Shown here: positions 8,028 through 16,495 of the stretch, piece after piece
Layout: every line of letters begins with the position of its first letter
Position numbering within the stretch: the stretch's first letter is position 1
From: Phaeobacter porticola
GTDB lineage: Bacteria > Pseudomonadota > Alphaproteobacteria > Rhodobacterales > Rhodobacteraceae
Assembly: GCF_001888185.1 (NCBI RefSeq)
Contig: NZ_CP016367.1
Coordinates: 1-64,000 of the forward strand
DNA: 64,000 nt
Direction: 5' to 3'
Position numbers and translations under genes: made by a program
The notes under the pieces: model-generated
The model's database searches: none
What the model saw: only the letters and a program-made list of their open reading frames with translations
What the model was told of the DNA's origin: nothing

Positions 8028-11000
8028 ATGACCGCGCAAGCTCCCGCCCTGACCCTTGGATCGATCTGGAGGCGATGGGACCCGCATATCCACGCGCCCG
8101 GCACAATATTGAACGACCAATTTGGTAGCGCCAATCCCTGGGACACCTATCTGTCTGCCGTTGAAGCCAGCGATCCTAAGATTGAGGCGCTCGGTGTAAC
8201 CGATTACTACCTTCTCGACACGTATCGCGCAGTGCTTCAGCATAAAGCGAAGACGCAGTTGGCAGACGTTACCACAATCTTTCCGAACATCGAGTTGCGC
8301 CTGACAACACGAGCGGCCAATGGTTTCGTCAACATCCATCTCCTCATCGACCCCACCGAAGACGATCACATCGAACAAACGGAACGCTTCCTTGAGAGGC
8401 TGGAAATAGACGCTCATGGGGACACATTCAAATGCTCTCGCGCCGATCTTATCCGACTGGGCCGTAAAACGCTCGGTGACGAGGCCTCGGAAAAGGCGCT
8501 TGTCGCCGAAGGCGCAAATCAGTTCAAAGTAGAGTTCGCACAGCTCAAGAATACCTACCGGAGATCCGATTGGGCGAAGAAAAACATTTTGATCGCAGTT
8601 GCCGGTGGGAAAGATGACGGCACATCCGGATTGCGCCAAGCCTCTGATGCAACCCTGCGCGCCGAAATCGAAAAGTTTGCCCACATCATCTTTGCAAGCA
8701 GCATTGCCCAACGTGAATTCTGGACAGGCAAACGCCCGGCTATTTCCGTCCAGGGTCTCAAGGATCGCTATGACGGCTGCAAGCCTTGCCTTCACGGCTC
8801 TGATGCCCATCGACCCGATGAGGTCGGCCAGCCAGATCAGGATCGTTACTCCTGGGTGAAGGGCGCGGCAACATTTGATGCCTTGCGCCAAGCCTGCATC
8901 GATCCCGAACACCGCGCCATTGTTGCAGATGCGCCCCCTACTGGTGCCCTCCCTTCGCAGGTGATCAGCTCGATCACCATTTCCGGTGCCGATTGGGCAA
9001 GAACACCCACCGTTCCATTGAATCCGGGGCTCGTGACCGTCATCGGTGCCCGGGGGTCAGGCAAGACCGCCCTTGCCGATATCATTGCCGCCGCCTGTGA
9101 TGCCGTCCCACCTACCATCTGGTCTGACAGCGACGACGCCCTGCGAACGCCTTCTTTTCTTGCGCGCGCCAGACCGCTGATTGGGTCCGCGCACGCGAGG
9201 CTCGTCTGGGGGAGTGGCGAGAGCGTTGACCGCGCCCTTGATGGATCGGACGCTGGGCAACTGTCTGCCTATCCCCGTGCGCGCTATCTCTCCCAACAAT
9301 TTGTAGAGGATCTCTGCTCTTCGACCGGGATTTCAGACGGCCTGGTCCACGAGATTGAACGCGTCGTCTACCAGGCACATGATCCAAACAGCACTGATGG
9401 CGCCACCAATTTCACCGAGCTTCGAGACCAGAATTCGCACCGTTTCCGGCAATCGCGGTATCGAGACGAAGCTGCCATTGCAGACCTCTCCGATCACATC
9501 GCCACAGAGTTGGAAAATGAGGCGAAAGTCGCCGGTTTGAGACAGCAGATCACTCAAAAGACCAAGTTGATCGCGGATCAGACCGCCGACAAAGGTAAAC
9601 TCAAACTCACGGGCAAACCCGAATTCATCGCGCGGCATGAAGCGCTGGTGATGGTCGAGGCCAATCTGCGCCGGACAATCAATGCTCTGTCTGAAAAGCA
9701 CCGCACCTACACCGCACTTCAGGACGAAGTGGCGAGTGTCAGAGCCACGACCGCGCCCGAGATGTTGCGACAGACCAAGGAAACGCATCTCAAAGGCAGC
9801 ATGTCTGACAGCCAATGGGAAAAATTCCTCTTGGTTTATAACGGCGATGTCGATGCAACTTTGCGCGATGTGATTGCAGTTACCGAATTAGAAATTCAGC
9901 GTCTCACTGGCGATGCCGTCGTTGCTCAGGATCAGAACACTCCGCTGATCGCGTCCGATCAAGACCTTCAGGCCGTGACCCTTAACACCCTTACGGCCGA
10001 GATCGCCCGGCTCTCGACGTTCATCACTACCGACCAGCATGTCCGGAAGCAGTTGCAAACGGCTACTGCGACCATCGCGCGGGAAACGGCAGCGCTCCAA
10101 AAACTACAAACGGCACTGACCTCTGCCGAAGGCGCAGAAGCGCGCCGGAAGAAGTTGCAGGGCCAGCGCATCGATTGCTATGAGCGGATTTTTCAGGCCA
10201 TCATCAATGAACAAGCCGCGTTGCAGGAGCTTTATCAGCCTCTGTTGAAGCGGCTCGCAGCTACGTCCGGCACGCTGAGTAAACTGCAATTTTCGGTCAC
10301 ACGCGTTGTGGATGTAGAAAAATGGGGTCGCTTCGGTGAGGAGAACCTCTTCGACAAGCGCCGCAAAGGCGCAACCAAAGGTGTCGGGTCCCTCACAGCC
10401 CTTGCCACCGAGCAGCTCGCACCCGCTTGGAGATCCGGGTCGGCTTCTGATGTGCGAGCGGCTATGGAAGCTTTCATGGCGGCCCATGCGGCACAACTTT
10501 TGTCACACGCGCCCTTTGAGAAGACCGAAAAGGCCGAATTGCGGAACTGGATGAACCAGTTTGCCCATTGGCTGTTCGCCACGGATCACATCACCGTCCG
10601 CTACGAGATTGGCTATGACGGTGTCGATATTCGCAAGCTGTCCCCGGGCACACGCGGTATCGTGCTTCTGCTCCTGTATCTGGCGCTCGATGACCAGGAC
10701 GAACGCCCGCTCATAATCGACCAACCTGAAGAGAACCTGGACCCAAAATCAGTGAACGACGAGTTGGTGCCACTGTTTATCGAAGCCAAGAAACGCCGTC
10801 AGGTCATCATGGTGACTCACAACGCGAACCTTGTTGTCAATACGGACGCAGATCAGATCATAATCGCTGAGGCAGGGCCCCATGCTTTGGGTGGGTTGCC
10901 GCCCATTACATACCGTGGAGCCGGCTTGGACGACCGCGCTACCCGGGTTGAAGTTTGCAAGATTTTGGAAGGGGGCGAGCCCGCCTTTCAGGACCGCGCG

Positions 11001-11030
11001 CGCAGGTTGCGGGTTAGAATGGAGCGGTAG
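8028..11030 (+). CDS. TrlF-type PHP domain / SMC-like ABC ATPase
   Basis: A 1000-residue protein. The N-terminus is a PHP-type metallohydrolase domain with DPHIH (HxH at residues 20 and 22), GVTDYY (about 64-69) and HGSDAH (256-261), all metal-ligand motifs. An ABC ATPase of SMC/RecF type follows. Walker A GARGSGKT is at 340-347, a long coiled coil spans about 460-720, and the C-terminal signature and Walker B region (LSPGTRG then LIIDQPEENLDP) is followed by a switch histidine in VTHNANL. This matches the family annotated as TrlF AAA-like ATPases, PHP-ATPase fusions often found among defence genes. The likely role is ATP-controlled cleavage of nucleic acid or nucleotide. It stands alone on plus, so it would be a one-gene system unless the 155-aa divergent gene takes part. 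Confidence 0.85.
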   Translation: MTAQAPALTLGSIWRRWDPHIHAPGTILNDQFGSANPWDTYLSAVEASDPKIEALGVTDYYLLDTYRAVLQHKAKTQLADVTTIFPNIELRLTTRAANGFVNIHLLIDPTEDDHIEQTERFLERLEIDAHGDTFKCSRADLIRLGRKTLGDEASEKALVAEGANQFKVEFAQLKNTYRRSDWAKKNILIAVAGGKDDGTSGLRQASDATLRAEIEKFAHIIFASSIAQREFWTGKRPAISVQGLKDRYDGCKPCLHGSDAHRPDEVGQPDQDRYSWVKGAATFDALRQACIDPEHRAIVADAPPTGALPSQVISSITISGADWARTPTVPLNPGLVTVIGARGSGKTALADIIAAACDAVPPTIWSDSDDALRTPSFLARARPLIGSAHARLVWGSGESVDRALDGSDAGQLSAYPRARYLSQQFVEDLCSSTGISDGLVHEIERVVYQAHDPNSTDGATNFTELRDQNSHRFRQSRYRDEAAIADLSDHIATELENEAKVAGLRQQITQKTKLIADQTADKGKLKLTGKPEFIARHEALVMVEANLRRTINALSEKHRTYTALQDEVASVRATTAPEMLRQTKETHLKGSMSDSQWEKFLLVYNGDVDATLRDVIAVTELEIQRLTGDAVVAQDQNTPLIASDQDLQAVTLNTLTAEIARLSTFITTDQHVRKQLQTATATIARETAALQKLQTALTSAEGAEARRKKLQGQRIDCYERIFQAIINEQAALQELYQPLLKRLAATSGTLSKLQFSVTRVVDVEKWGRFGEENLFDKRRKGATKGVGSLTALATEQLAPAWRSGSASDVRAAMEAFMAAHAAQLLSHAPFEKTEKAELRNWMNQFAHWLFATDHITVRYEIGYDGVDIRKLSPGTRGIVLLLLYLALDDQDERPLIIDQPEENLDPKSVNDELVPLFIEAKKRRQVIMVTHNANLVVNTDADQIIIAEAGPHALGGLPPITYRGAGLDDRATRVEVCKILEGGEPAFQDRARRLRVRMER

Positions 11031-11499
11031 AAGATATTGGGGCGTCGCCTCTGCTGTTTAGCCTTCGTCGTTGTGACCGGAGCCCAACGTCCCCGCCCAC
11101 ATTCGCTACCGATAGGAAGCATTCCGTCGCGAAGGCAAGGACAATCAGAAAGTTCTAATGGATGTGTAAGTCCAAGTTTATTTCAGTTAATTGCTATCAA
11201 GGCCCTATACTTGATGGACATTCTTGGAATGCAGAAAACGTCAGCTTTCCTGAAGAACGACCACCGATCAGAACAGGCGTCAGATCAAGCCAACGGAAGT
11301 CCGCTTAGCCAGCATCTCAACATTCGTTTTGCGAAGCAGCGAAGGTCGGCTTTCCGCCGTCTGTGACGGTCGCTCGAAGGGAACAGCCACACTGACTGCC
11401 CAGAAGAGACCGCTCCTGTCCTGCGCTGGCACCAGGCTCAAATGAACGGGTCGGGCACCGCGCAGCCTCGGGTTCTTTAGCCGCAGGGTTGGTGATCGT
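11031..11499. other. Intergenic region after the TrlF-like gene
   Basis: About 470 bases without a gene I can support. Short ORFs here lack ribosome sites and show biased residue composition. There is an AT-richer patch at 11155-11240. I see no repeat or hairpin of note. Confidence 0.35.
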
Positions 11500-11820
11500 T
11501 CAGCGGATTTCCAGATCACCAGCAGTTGTGCCAGTAGCCAGCGCGTCCACGAACCACTTCGGTTTACGCCCACGACCGGACCAGGTGACTGCTGGGTTCT
11601 CAGGGTGCCGGTATTTTGGTGCGACTGGGGCGCGCTTGGCCTTGCTGTCTGTCCCGACCAGTTCCGCCAGGGAGTAGCCCATTTCTCTGGCCACAGCTTC
11701 GACCTTGGTGCGGGCTTCCGCCTTCTGTCGATCCTCAAAGGTGGAGATTGCCTTGGCGATGTCCTTCTGCATTTTCTTCAGCTCGGGAAGCGACAACGCC
11801 TCGAGATCGTAATCAGCCAT
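11500..11820 (-). CDS. H-NS/HvrA-type nucleoid-associated protein
   Basis: A 106-residue protein. Its N-terminal half is a helical oligomerisation region (LPELKKMQKDIAKAISTFED, about residues 9-28). The C-terminal half carries the H-NS DNA-binding core KYRHPENP, with WSGRGRKPKW at about 78-88. The alphaproteobacterial relatives (HvrA type) begin just like this protein (MADYDLEALSLPE), so I chose ATG 11820, not the longer ORF from 11880. Plasmid-borne H-NS proteins often silence newly acquired AT-rich DNA and reduce the plasmid's fitness cost. It stands alone on the minus strand. Confidence 0.9.
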   Translation of the reverse strand: MADYDLEALSLPELKKMQKDIAKAISTFEDRQKAEARTKVEAVAREMGYSLAELVGTDSKAKRAPVAPKYRHPENPAVTWSGRGRKPKWFVDALATGTTAGDLEIR

Positions 11821-12025
11821 ACTATGCCTTGTGTCCTGAATGTTCCGGTATCGATAGCCCGTCGGGGCATGGCCCCGCAACTCCCGCCAGGCAAGGCAAG
11901 GGGTGGCGGGAGCCGGTGATCGTCATTTTCGCCGCCAGTGGGGTGCTGGGCTTGGGTTCAGGCAGTCCCGATTGGCAGGATGACAGGGTCTGGCATGGGC
12001 TCCCCGCGCCTCTCTGGCTTCTGGT

Positions 12026-12214
12026 CCATCCCTTCGACTGACAATCCCCTAATCCCGTTCGCTTGCCTGCGCGCAACCCCGCGTCAGTCCGGGCCGTGTT
12101 GCCCCTTTGGGGCTGCCCGCTCCACCCCGGTCCTCTGGGGGTTTCCGGCGTCCGTTCCGTCCACCGTGCACGCGTCACCCGACGGGCTTTTTCCGGGTCT
12201 TGTCGAAGGGACGG
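12026..12214. repeat. Long nested inverted repeat 2 (upstream of ssb)
   Basis: The outer arms CCATCCCTTCGAC (12026-12038) and GTCGAAGGGACGG (12202-12214) match at 12 of 13 positions. Weaker complementarity continues inward, and a central GCCCC-TTT-GGGGC hairpin lies near 12101-12113. The structure occupies most of the 424-base gap between the H-NS gene and ssb and ends 30 bases before the ssb start. It is similar in size and placement to the repeats at 6467-6682 and 26401-26605. Confidence 0.6.
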
Positions 12215-12244
12215 TCCCGAAGACAGGACACACAGGAGCTAATC

Positions 12245-12649
12245 ATGCAAAACATCGTCATCCTCGCCGGCAACATCGGTCAGACCCCCGAAACCCGCAC
12301 CACCCAGGGCGGCACCAAGATCACCAACTTCAGCCTTGCCACTTCCCGCCCCCGCCTCTCGGAAGGTCGCGTCCTGCGCGACGAGAACGGCTACCGGATC
12401 ATGGACACGGAATGGCACCGCATCACCTGCTTCAACGGTCTCGGCAAGACGGTCGCGGAGCATTGCGAAAAGGGCATGAAGGTCCTCGTCCATGGCCGCA
12501 TCCACTATACCAAGTGGATCGACAGCATGGGGAACGACCGCTACGGCTGCGAGATCATCGCCGAGAAGGTCGACTTCCTGAGCCGCCCGAAGTCGGCCGA
12601 GAACGAAAACCCCGAGCTAGTCGACCGCGACGACGAGATCCCGTTCTGA
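12245..12649 (+). CDS. ssb: Single-stranded DNA-binding protein
   Basis: A 134-residue SSB with an N-terminal OB fold (MQNIVILAGNIGQTPE, then TKITNFSLAT and WHRITCFN), a short linker and the acidic tip DDEIPF that recruits partner proteins. It is shorter than chromosomal SSB (about 170), as plasmid versions often are. The ribosome site CAGGAG precedes ATG 12245. Plasmid SSB genes are typical of the DNA region that enters a recipient first during conjugation, where SSB protects the incoming strand and damps the SOS response. The long inverted repeat directly upstream fits that setting. Confidence 0.95.
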   Translation: MQNIVILAGNIGQTPETRTTQGGTKITNFSLATSRPRLSEGRVLRDENGYRIMDTEWHRITCFNGLGKTVAEHCEKGMKVLVHGRIHYTKWIDSMGNDRYGCEIIAEKVDFLSRPKSAENENPELVDRDDEIPF

Positions 12650-12667
12650 ACGGGGTCTCCCCCTAGG

Positions 12668-12691
12668 ACCCGGCGGGGCAACCCGCCGGGT
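12668..12691 (+). terminator. Terminator-like hairpin after ssb
   Basis: A perfect 10-bp stem ACCCGGCGGG / CCCGCCGGGT with a 4-base loop lies 19 bases after the ssb stop. The T-run is weak. Confidence 0.6.
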
Positions 12692-12867
12692 TCGCAACTT
12701 AAAGGGAATGCGGCTTTGAGCCCAGAATGACACATGTTGCGAAGTGCACGAATGGCGGCTTGCAACGACGCATCTGCTTCACCGGAGCGGATGAAAGCCG
12801 AGGCCGATTCCCTAAAGCCGTGCCCTTCTGTGCTTCGCGACGACTGCCGTTAGTAGACCTTGGATCA

Positions 12868-13737
12868 TCAAAGCTCTTCGAACCGCTGGTCAACCTTCTT
12901 CGGAAAAAGCGCGCCATCCATCGGTTCGGCCTCACCAACGTAGCTCTCGAAGTGCACCGCACAATCAGAACCGTTGGATACGATGACACCATACTGCGCC
13001 GGGCCCTCGTAGCACTCTTGCCGCCCGTTCCTGCCGCGCAGAAAGGGTTCGACGCGGTGATGGTTTCCCGCAAGCGTTGCGCATGGCAATCCACCCCAAC
13101 TACCCGCCGAGGAAATGTGGCAGTGCCCCGCGACGACTTGAAGAATGTCGGCACCACTGTCTTTCAACACGGCGAGTAGCTCGCCCGGCGCGGCAAGGCG
13201 ATAAGTATCGACCGGCATTTGAAGTGCGGCTGGGTTGTGATGAAGGATGACAATGGCCTTCAGGCCGAGGCGGCGCGCGTCCGCCAATTGGCTTGCCACC
13301 CATGCCAGCTTGAGCGGCGGGAACCCTCCGCGCTCTTCTCCGGGTTCGGAGCTGTCCAGAACGAGCACACAGTGGCCCTTGATGTCACGCCGCCATTGCA
13401 CATGACCATTCGAGTCGGTTTCAGCGTCTTGACTGCAAGAAAGGTAGACATTTCGGTCGTCGTGGTTTCCAAGCGTGACGCATTGCGGGACCGGAAAGCC
13501 CGCGCGCATCCGATCGAACATCTGGTAGGCATCAGGTTCGGCTTGATCGGTAATGTCCCCGGCGAATACACACAGGTCCGCATCGCCATGCCGTTCGCTG
13601 GCGTTCCTCAGGGCTGCCTCGAAGCGGGCAGTTGTATCCATCCTCGGGGCTGCGGTGCCCGGCGCAACCAGATGCAGATCATTCATCACAACGATCTTGA
13701 GAAGCCTGGCATTTTTTGCATTTTCTGAGGTTTTCAT
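12868..13737 (-). CDS. Metallophosphoesterase (class III phosphodiesterase-like)
   Basis: A 289-residue calcineurin-like phosphoesterase. The metal-binding blocks appear in order: MNDLHL (D-x-H at about residue 18-23), FAGDITD, LGNHDDR, VILHHNP and VAGHCH. That order is typical of the CpdA/GpdQ group that hydrolyses cyclic nucleotides or phosphodiesters. I chose ATG 13737 (MKTSENAK); the frame stays open upstream but without a better ribosome site. It is distantly related to the two phosphoesterases at 28.5-30.2 kb but not part of that operon. It stands alone on minus between ssb and DUF932, so it is cargo. The substrate is unknown. Confidence 0.85.
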   Translation of the reverse strand: MKTSENAKNARLLKIVVMNDLHLVAPGTAAPRMDTTARFEAALRNASERHGDADLCVFAGDITDQAEPDAYQMFDRMRAGFPVPQCVTLGNHDDRNVYLSCSQDAETDSNGHVQWRRDIKGHCVLVLDSSEPGEERGGFPPLKLAWVASQLADARRLGLKAIVILHHNPAALQMPVDTYRLAAPGELLAVLKDSGADILQVVAGHCHISSAGSWGGLPCATLAGNHHRVEPFLRGRNGRQECYEGPAQYGVIVSNGSDCAVHFESYVGEAEPMDGALFPKKVDQRFEEL

Positions 13738-13943
13738 TTTCCAGGGCCTACCCTCGTTCGAGCACTTTTCGCTTGGGTAGATGGTCGATTTGCAAAGCAA
13801 AATGGGTATCTCTGCGCTAACGTGTGCAGCTCTGGCATGAAAGCTTAAGCCTACTTTGGCGCATCCACAGCCAATGACCGCTCGGTCCGCATTGCGTCCG
13901 ATCATGCCAAGCTTTCGAGAGTGAGAGGAGTGCCGGTTTCCCG

Positions 13944-13987
13944 GTGACGGGTTGAGGGTTGGGAGAGTGGCTCCCGGCGCCTGTCAC
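13944..13987 (+). promoter_or_regulatory. Structured leader element A, copy 2 (before the DUF932 gene)
   Basis: The inner hairpin GGGAG-AGTGG-CTCCC is at 13961-13975. The outer stem pairs GTGACGGG (13944-13951) with CCTGTCAC (13980-13987). It ends 12 bases before the start codon. This is the cleanest of the three copies, and the base changes relative to the others keep the pairing. Confidence 0.65.
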
Positions 13988-13999
13988 GGGAGATAGCCG

Positions 14000-15199
14000 A
14001 TGGGCGTTGTAGAAGTTTTGGATCCGGTGCAGCCGACGCGTGCTGGTGGCTGGAAAGTCGACGTGAGCCGGGGTGAGCGGAACGGGCGGGTATCGTCCGA
14101 ATGGTTCAACCGGCCGGATGACGAGCGGTATCTGTCGCTCGATGATCTGTGGGCTAATGTGAAGGGCCGGTCGGAGCGCAGCCGCAACCGCGTGGTGCAG
14201 ACGGCGGATATCCGGGTCGAGGCCGCGCGCGACGGCGCCGAGCGGTTGCACCTGATGCTGCCGAAAGCGCATGAACCGGTCGCGCCCACACATTGGGCGT
14301 TCGGCCAACTCGCCAGCATCGTCGGCGCGCCGGCGTCCTACCTGCGCCAGTTGCCCGCGCCGTTGGCGGGGATCAACCTGCAATACGGTCTGACCAACCA
14401 CCGTGCCGAGCAGGTGAAGACTTTCGAGACGGAAGACGGCCGCACGGAACTGCGCGCCGTGACCGGCCCGGACTATGGCCGCATCCATGACCACGAGTTG
14501 GTCGAGGCGGTGCAGCGCATCGCGGGCAATGGCACGGGCGACACGCGCTGGAAGGTGCCGGGTGTGCTGGACTGGTCGACCGGGGTCTACAACCCCGATG
14601 TCGAGATCAGCCGCGACACGACCACGCTCTATGCCTCGGACCGCGACGTCTTCCTGTTCCTGGTCGACGATCGCAACCCGATCGAGGCGGGTAAGCTGCC
14701 CGACGGCTCCCCCGATCTCTACTTCCGGGGCTTCTACTGCTGGAACTCCGAGGTGGGTGCGAAGACCCTCGGCATGGCGAGTTTTTACCTGCGGGCCGTG
14801 TGCCAGAACCGCAACCTCTGGGGCGTCGAGGATTTCCAGGAGATCAAGATCCGCCACTCGAAATACGCGGCCTCGCGCTTTGCCCATGAGGCAGCCCCGG
14901 CGCTGACGCGCTTTGCCAATTCCTCGCCGCAGGGGTTCGTGAATGGCATCAAGGCCGCGCGGCAGCAGATCGTGGCGCGCAGCGATGAAGATCGCGCGGA
15001 TTTCCTGCGCAAGCGGGGCTTCTCGAAGGCGGAGTCCGGCAAGATCATCGAGAAAGTGCTGATGGAAGAGAGCCGCCCGCCCGAGAGTATCTTCGACTTC
15101 GTGCAGGGCATCACGCGGCTTGCGCGCGACAAGACCCAGCAGGATGCGCGCCTCGAAATGGAAGGGCGCGCGAAGAAGCTCCTCGATCGGGTCGGCTGA
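14000..15199 (+). CDS. DUF932 family plasmid protein
   Basis: A 399-residue DUF932 protein; the family is widespread on plasmids and phages and related to the phage LGT/plasmid establishment proteins of unknown activity. The central part has the conserved GINLQYGLTNHRAEQ and RAVTGPDYGRIHDHELVEAV regions (about residues 125-170). The C-terminal half (KIRHSKYAASRFAHEAAPAL) is helical and basic. The start ATG 14000 follows the CGGGAGATAGCCG ribosome region and structured leader A. It is followed by the radC-like gene, an arrangement common on conjugative plasmids. No catalytic residues can be assigned. Confidence 0.88.
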   Translation: MGVVEVLDPVQPTRAGGWKVDVSRGERNGRVSSEWFNRPDDERYLSLDDLWANVKGRSERSRNRVVQTADIRVEAARDGAERLHLMLPKAHEPVAPTHWAFGQLASIVGAPASYLRQLPAPLAGINLQYGLTNHRAEQVKTFETEDGRTELRAVTGPDYGRIHDHELVEAVQRIAGNGTGDTRWKVPGVLDWSTGVYNPDVEISRDTTTLYASDRDVFLFLVDDRNPIEAGKLPDGSPDLYFRGFYCWNSEVGAKTLGMASFYLRAVCQNRNLWGVEDFQEIKIRHSKYAASRFAHEAAPALTRFANSSPQGFVNGIKAARQQIVARSDEDRADFLRKRGFSKAESGKIIEKVLMEESRPPESIFDFVQGITRLARDKTQQDARLEMEGRAKKLLDRVG

Positions 15200-15326
15200 C
15201 AGAGCCCCCACGCAGCGATCGTCCGACACCGGGGCGGTCGCTGTGACCTTTTTCTCAACATGCATGCCGCTGGCCATGCCCCGAAAGGGCAGGGGGCTTC
15301 GGTGTGCGGATTTCAGCGAGACACGC

Positions 15327-15767
15327 ATGACTCCCCAGGAAGAAACCGTCATTCTCGAGGCCCGCGATATCCTCGGCCGCTACCTCAGCCAGAACCCGGT
15401 CATCGGCAGCTGGCAGGCGCTGCTAGACTACTGCGCGCTGACCGTCCGCGGCCCGGTCGAGCGATTCCATGTCCTCTATCTCGACCGCAAGAACCGCATC
15501 ATCGCCGATGAGCTTTTGTCGACCCGCACAGTCGATCATGTCCCTGTCTATCCGCGCGAGGTGATCAAGCGCGCCCTGATGCTGAACGCCAGCGCCCTGA
15601 TTCTGATCCACAATCACCCTTCGGGTGATCCCACGCCGTCCGAGGCCGATCTCAGCATGACCAAGGAGATCCAGAAGGGCTGCAAGTATCTCGGCCTGAC
15701 GCTGCATGACCACATCATCGTGGGTGCCGGAACGGAGCTGAGCCTGCGAGCCCTCGGCAAGCTCTGA
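15327..15767 (+). CDS. radC: RadC-like JAMM (MPN+) domain protein
   Basis: A 146-residue protein consisting essentially of the RadC JAMM domain. The metal motif HNHPSGDPTPSEAD lies at residues 95-108 (H95, H97, S105, D108), and the preceding strands VLYLDRKNRII are also typical. Chromosomal RadC is about 225 residues with an N-terminal helix-hairpin-helix, which is missing here, as in many plasmid and prophage versions. I chose ATG 15327; in-frame ATGs 50-60 bases upstream are possible. The role in DNA repair is uncertain even for chromosomal RadC. Its neighbours suggest a function in plasmid establishment. Confidence 0.88.
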   Translation: MTPQEETVILEARDILGRYLSQNPVIGSWQALLDYCALTVRGPVERFHVLYLDRKNRIIADELLSTRTVDHVPVYPREVIKRALMLNASALILIHNHPSGDPTPSEADLSMTKEIQKGCKYLGLTLHDHIIVGAGTELSLRALGKL

Positions 15768-15784
15768 TGGTGCCAGCAGACCTC

Positions 15785-15820
15785 CCGCCGCCCCTTCGAG
15801 GAAGAGGGCGGCGGTTTGGT
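15785..15820 (+). terminator. Terminator-like hairpin after radC
   Basis: A 9-bp stem CCGCCGCCC (15785-15793) / GGGCGGCGG (15806-15814) is followed by TTTGGTCTTT. It lies 18 bases after the stop codon. Confidence 0.65.
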
Positions 15821-15823
15821 CTT

Positions 15824-15862
15824 TGACGGATGAGGCGGGGAGAGTGGCTTCCCGTGCCGTTG
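15824..15862 (+). promoter_or_regulatory. Structured leader element A, copy 3
   Basis: The inner hairpin GGGGAG-AGTGG-CTTCCC is at 15837-15853. The outer stem pairs TGACGG (15824-15829) with CCGTTG (15857-15862). It is followed directly by the GGAGA ribosome site of the gene at 15874. Confidence 0.6.
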
Positions 15863-15873
15863 GAGATATTGCC

Positions 15874-16392
15874 ATGTTTGATCTTCACCTGCCGCTCCAA
15901 CCGAGCCCGCGCCCGATGGGGCTCGTTTCAAATGGCGCAACTGTCGCTCCTGATCCCAGCCTGCCTATCGCGCTGACGCGGATGCATCGGACGCCGGCAG
16001 CCCTGATGTCGGGCACCGCTGCCCCCGTGGTCGTTGAGCGTTTTGCGACGCTGGCCGATGCCATGCAGGGGGCCTTTGAACTTGCCGAGGACAACGGCCC
16101 CGATGCAGCGCCGCAGTTTCTGGCCGTCCTTGATTGCGACCAGCGCCTGGTTCTTGCCGGGGCCGCCAGTTATGGCGCTGTGGCTTGGTGCCACCCTGTC
16201 GCCAATGCTCTTGAGGCGCGGGCCGTTGTGACCGAGGCGGTTCAACTTCGCGCCCAGGCTGGCCGTGCCATTGATTGGCACGAGCCTGAATTGGCGCAGC
16301 GGCTTCGTCACCGTGCTGATCTGCTGGATGCGCGTCTGGTCGATCCGCTGTGGCGCGCTTTTGCCGCCCGGGCGCTGCAGATCGCGGCGTGA
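15874..16392 (+). CDS. Hypothetical plasmid protein (172 aa)
   Basis: I do not recognise a family. The 172-residue product starts MFDLHLPLQPSPRP at ATG 15874 after a GGAGA ribosome site. It has a proline-rich N-terminus and an alanine-rich, mostly helical remainder, with no signal peptide or membrane segment. The earlier in-frame ATG at 15823 lies in the radC terminator and leader region and is unlikely. It is expressed after structured leader A, like the ParB-like and DUF932 genes, which suggests shared control. Codon use matches the backbone. Confidence 0.7.
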   Translation: MFDLHLPLQPSPRPMGLVSNGATVAPDPSLPIALTRMHRTPAALMSGTAAPVVVERFATLADAMQGAFELAEDNGPDAAPQFLAVLDCDQRLVLAGAASYGAVAWCHPVANALEARAVVTEAVQLRAQAGRAIDWHEPELAQRLRHRADLLDARLVDPLWRAFAARALQIAA

Positions 16393-16406
16393 CGCCAAAG
16401 AGACAG

Positions 16407-16465
16407 AGGAGGGCTGGGAAGGGTTTGAGCCTTCGGGGGCCAGAAGAGTGCGCCACCCGGGGGGT
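16407..16465 (+). promoter_or_regulatory. Structured leader element B, copy 1
   Basis: A GC-rich leader beginning AGAGGAGGGCTGGG, with a stem-loop whose loop contains AGAAGAG. It resembles the leader at 20777-20835 in its first 14 bases and in its layout. It lies 30-90 bases before the DUF6878 start. Confidence 0.4.
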
Positions 16466-16495
16466 CTGACCTGTCCTCACCGAACGGAGTTATCC

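Noticed and set aside
11037-11366. 109-residue plus-strand ORF after the TrlF-like gene
   Set aside because: No ribosome site, no hydrophobic core pattern, and it runs through an AT-rich spacer.
13817-15352. 511-residue ORF on the minus strand
   Set aside because: Antisense to DUF932, and crosses leader element A; not protein-like.
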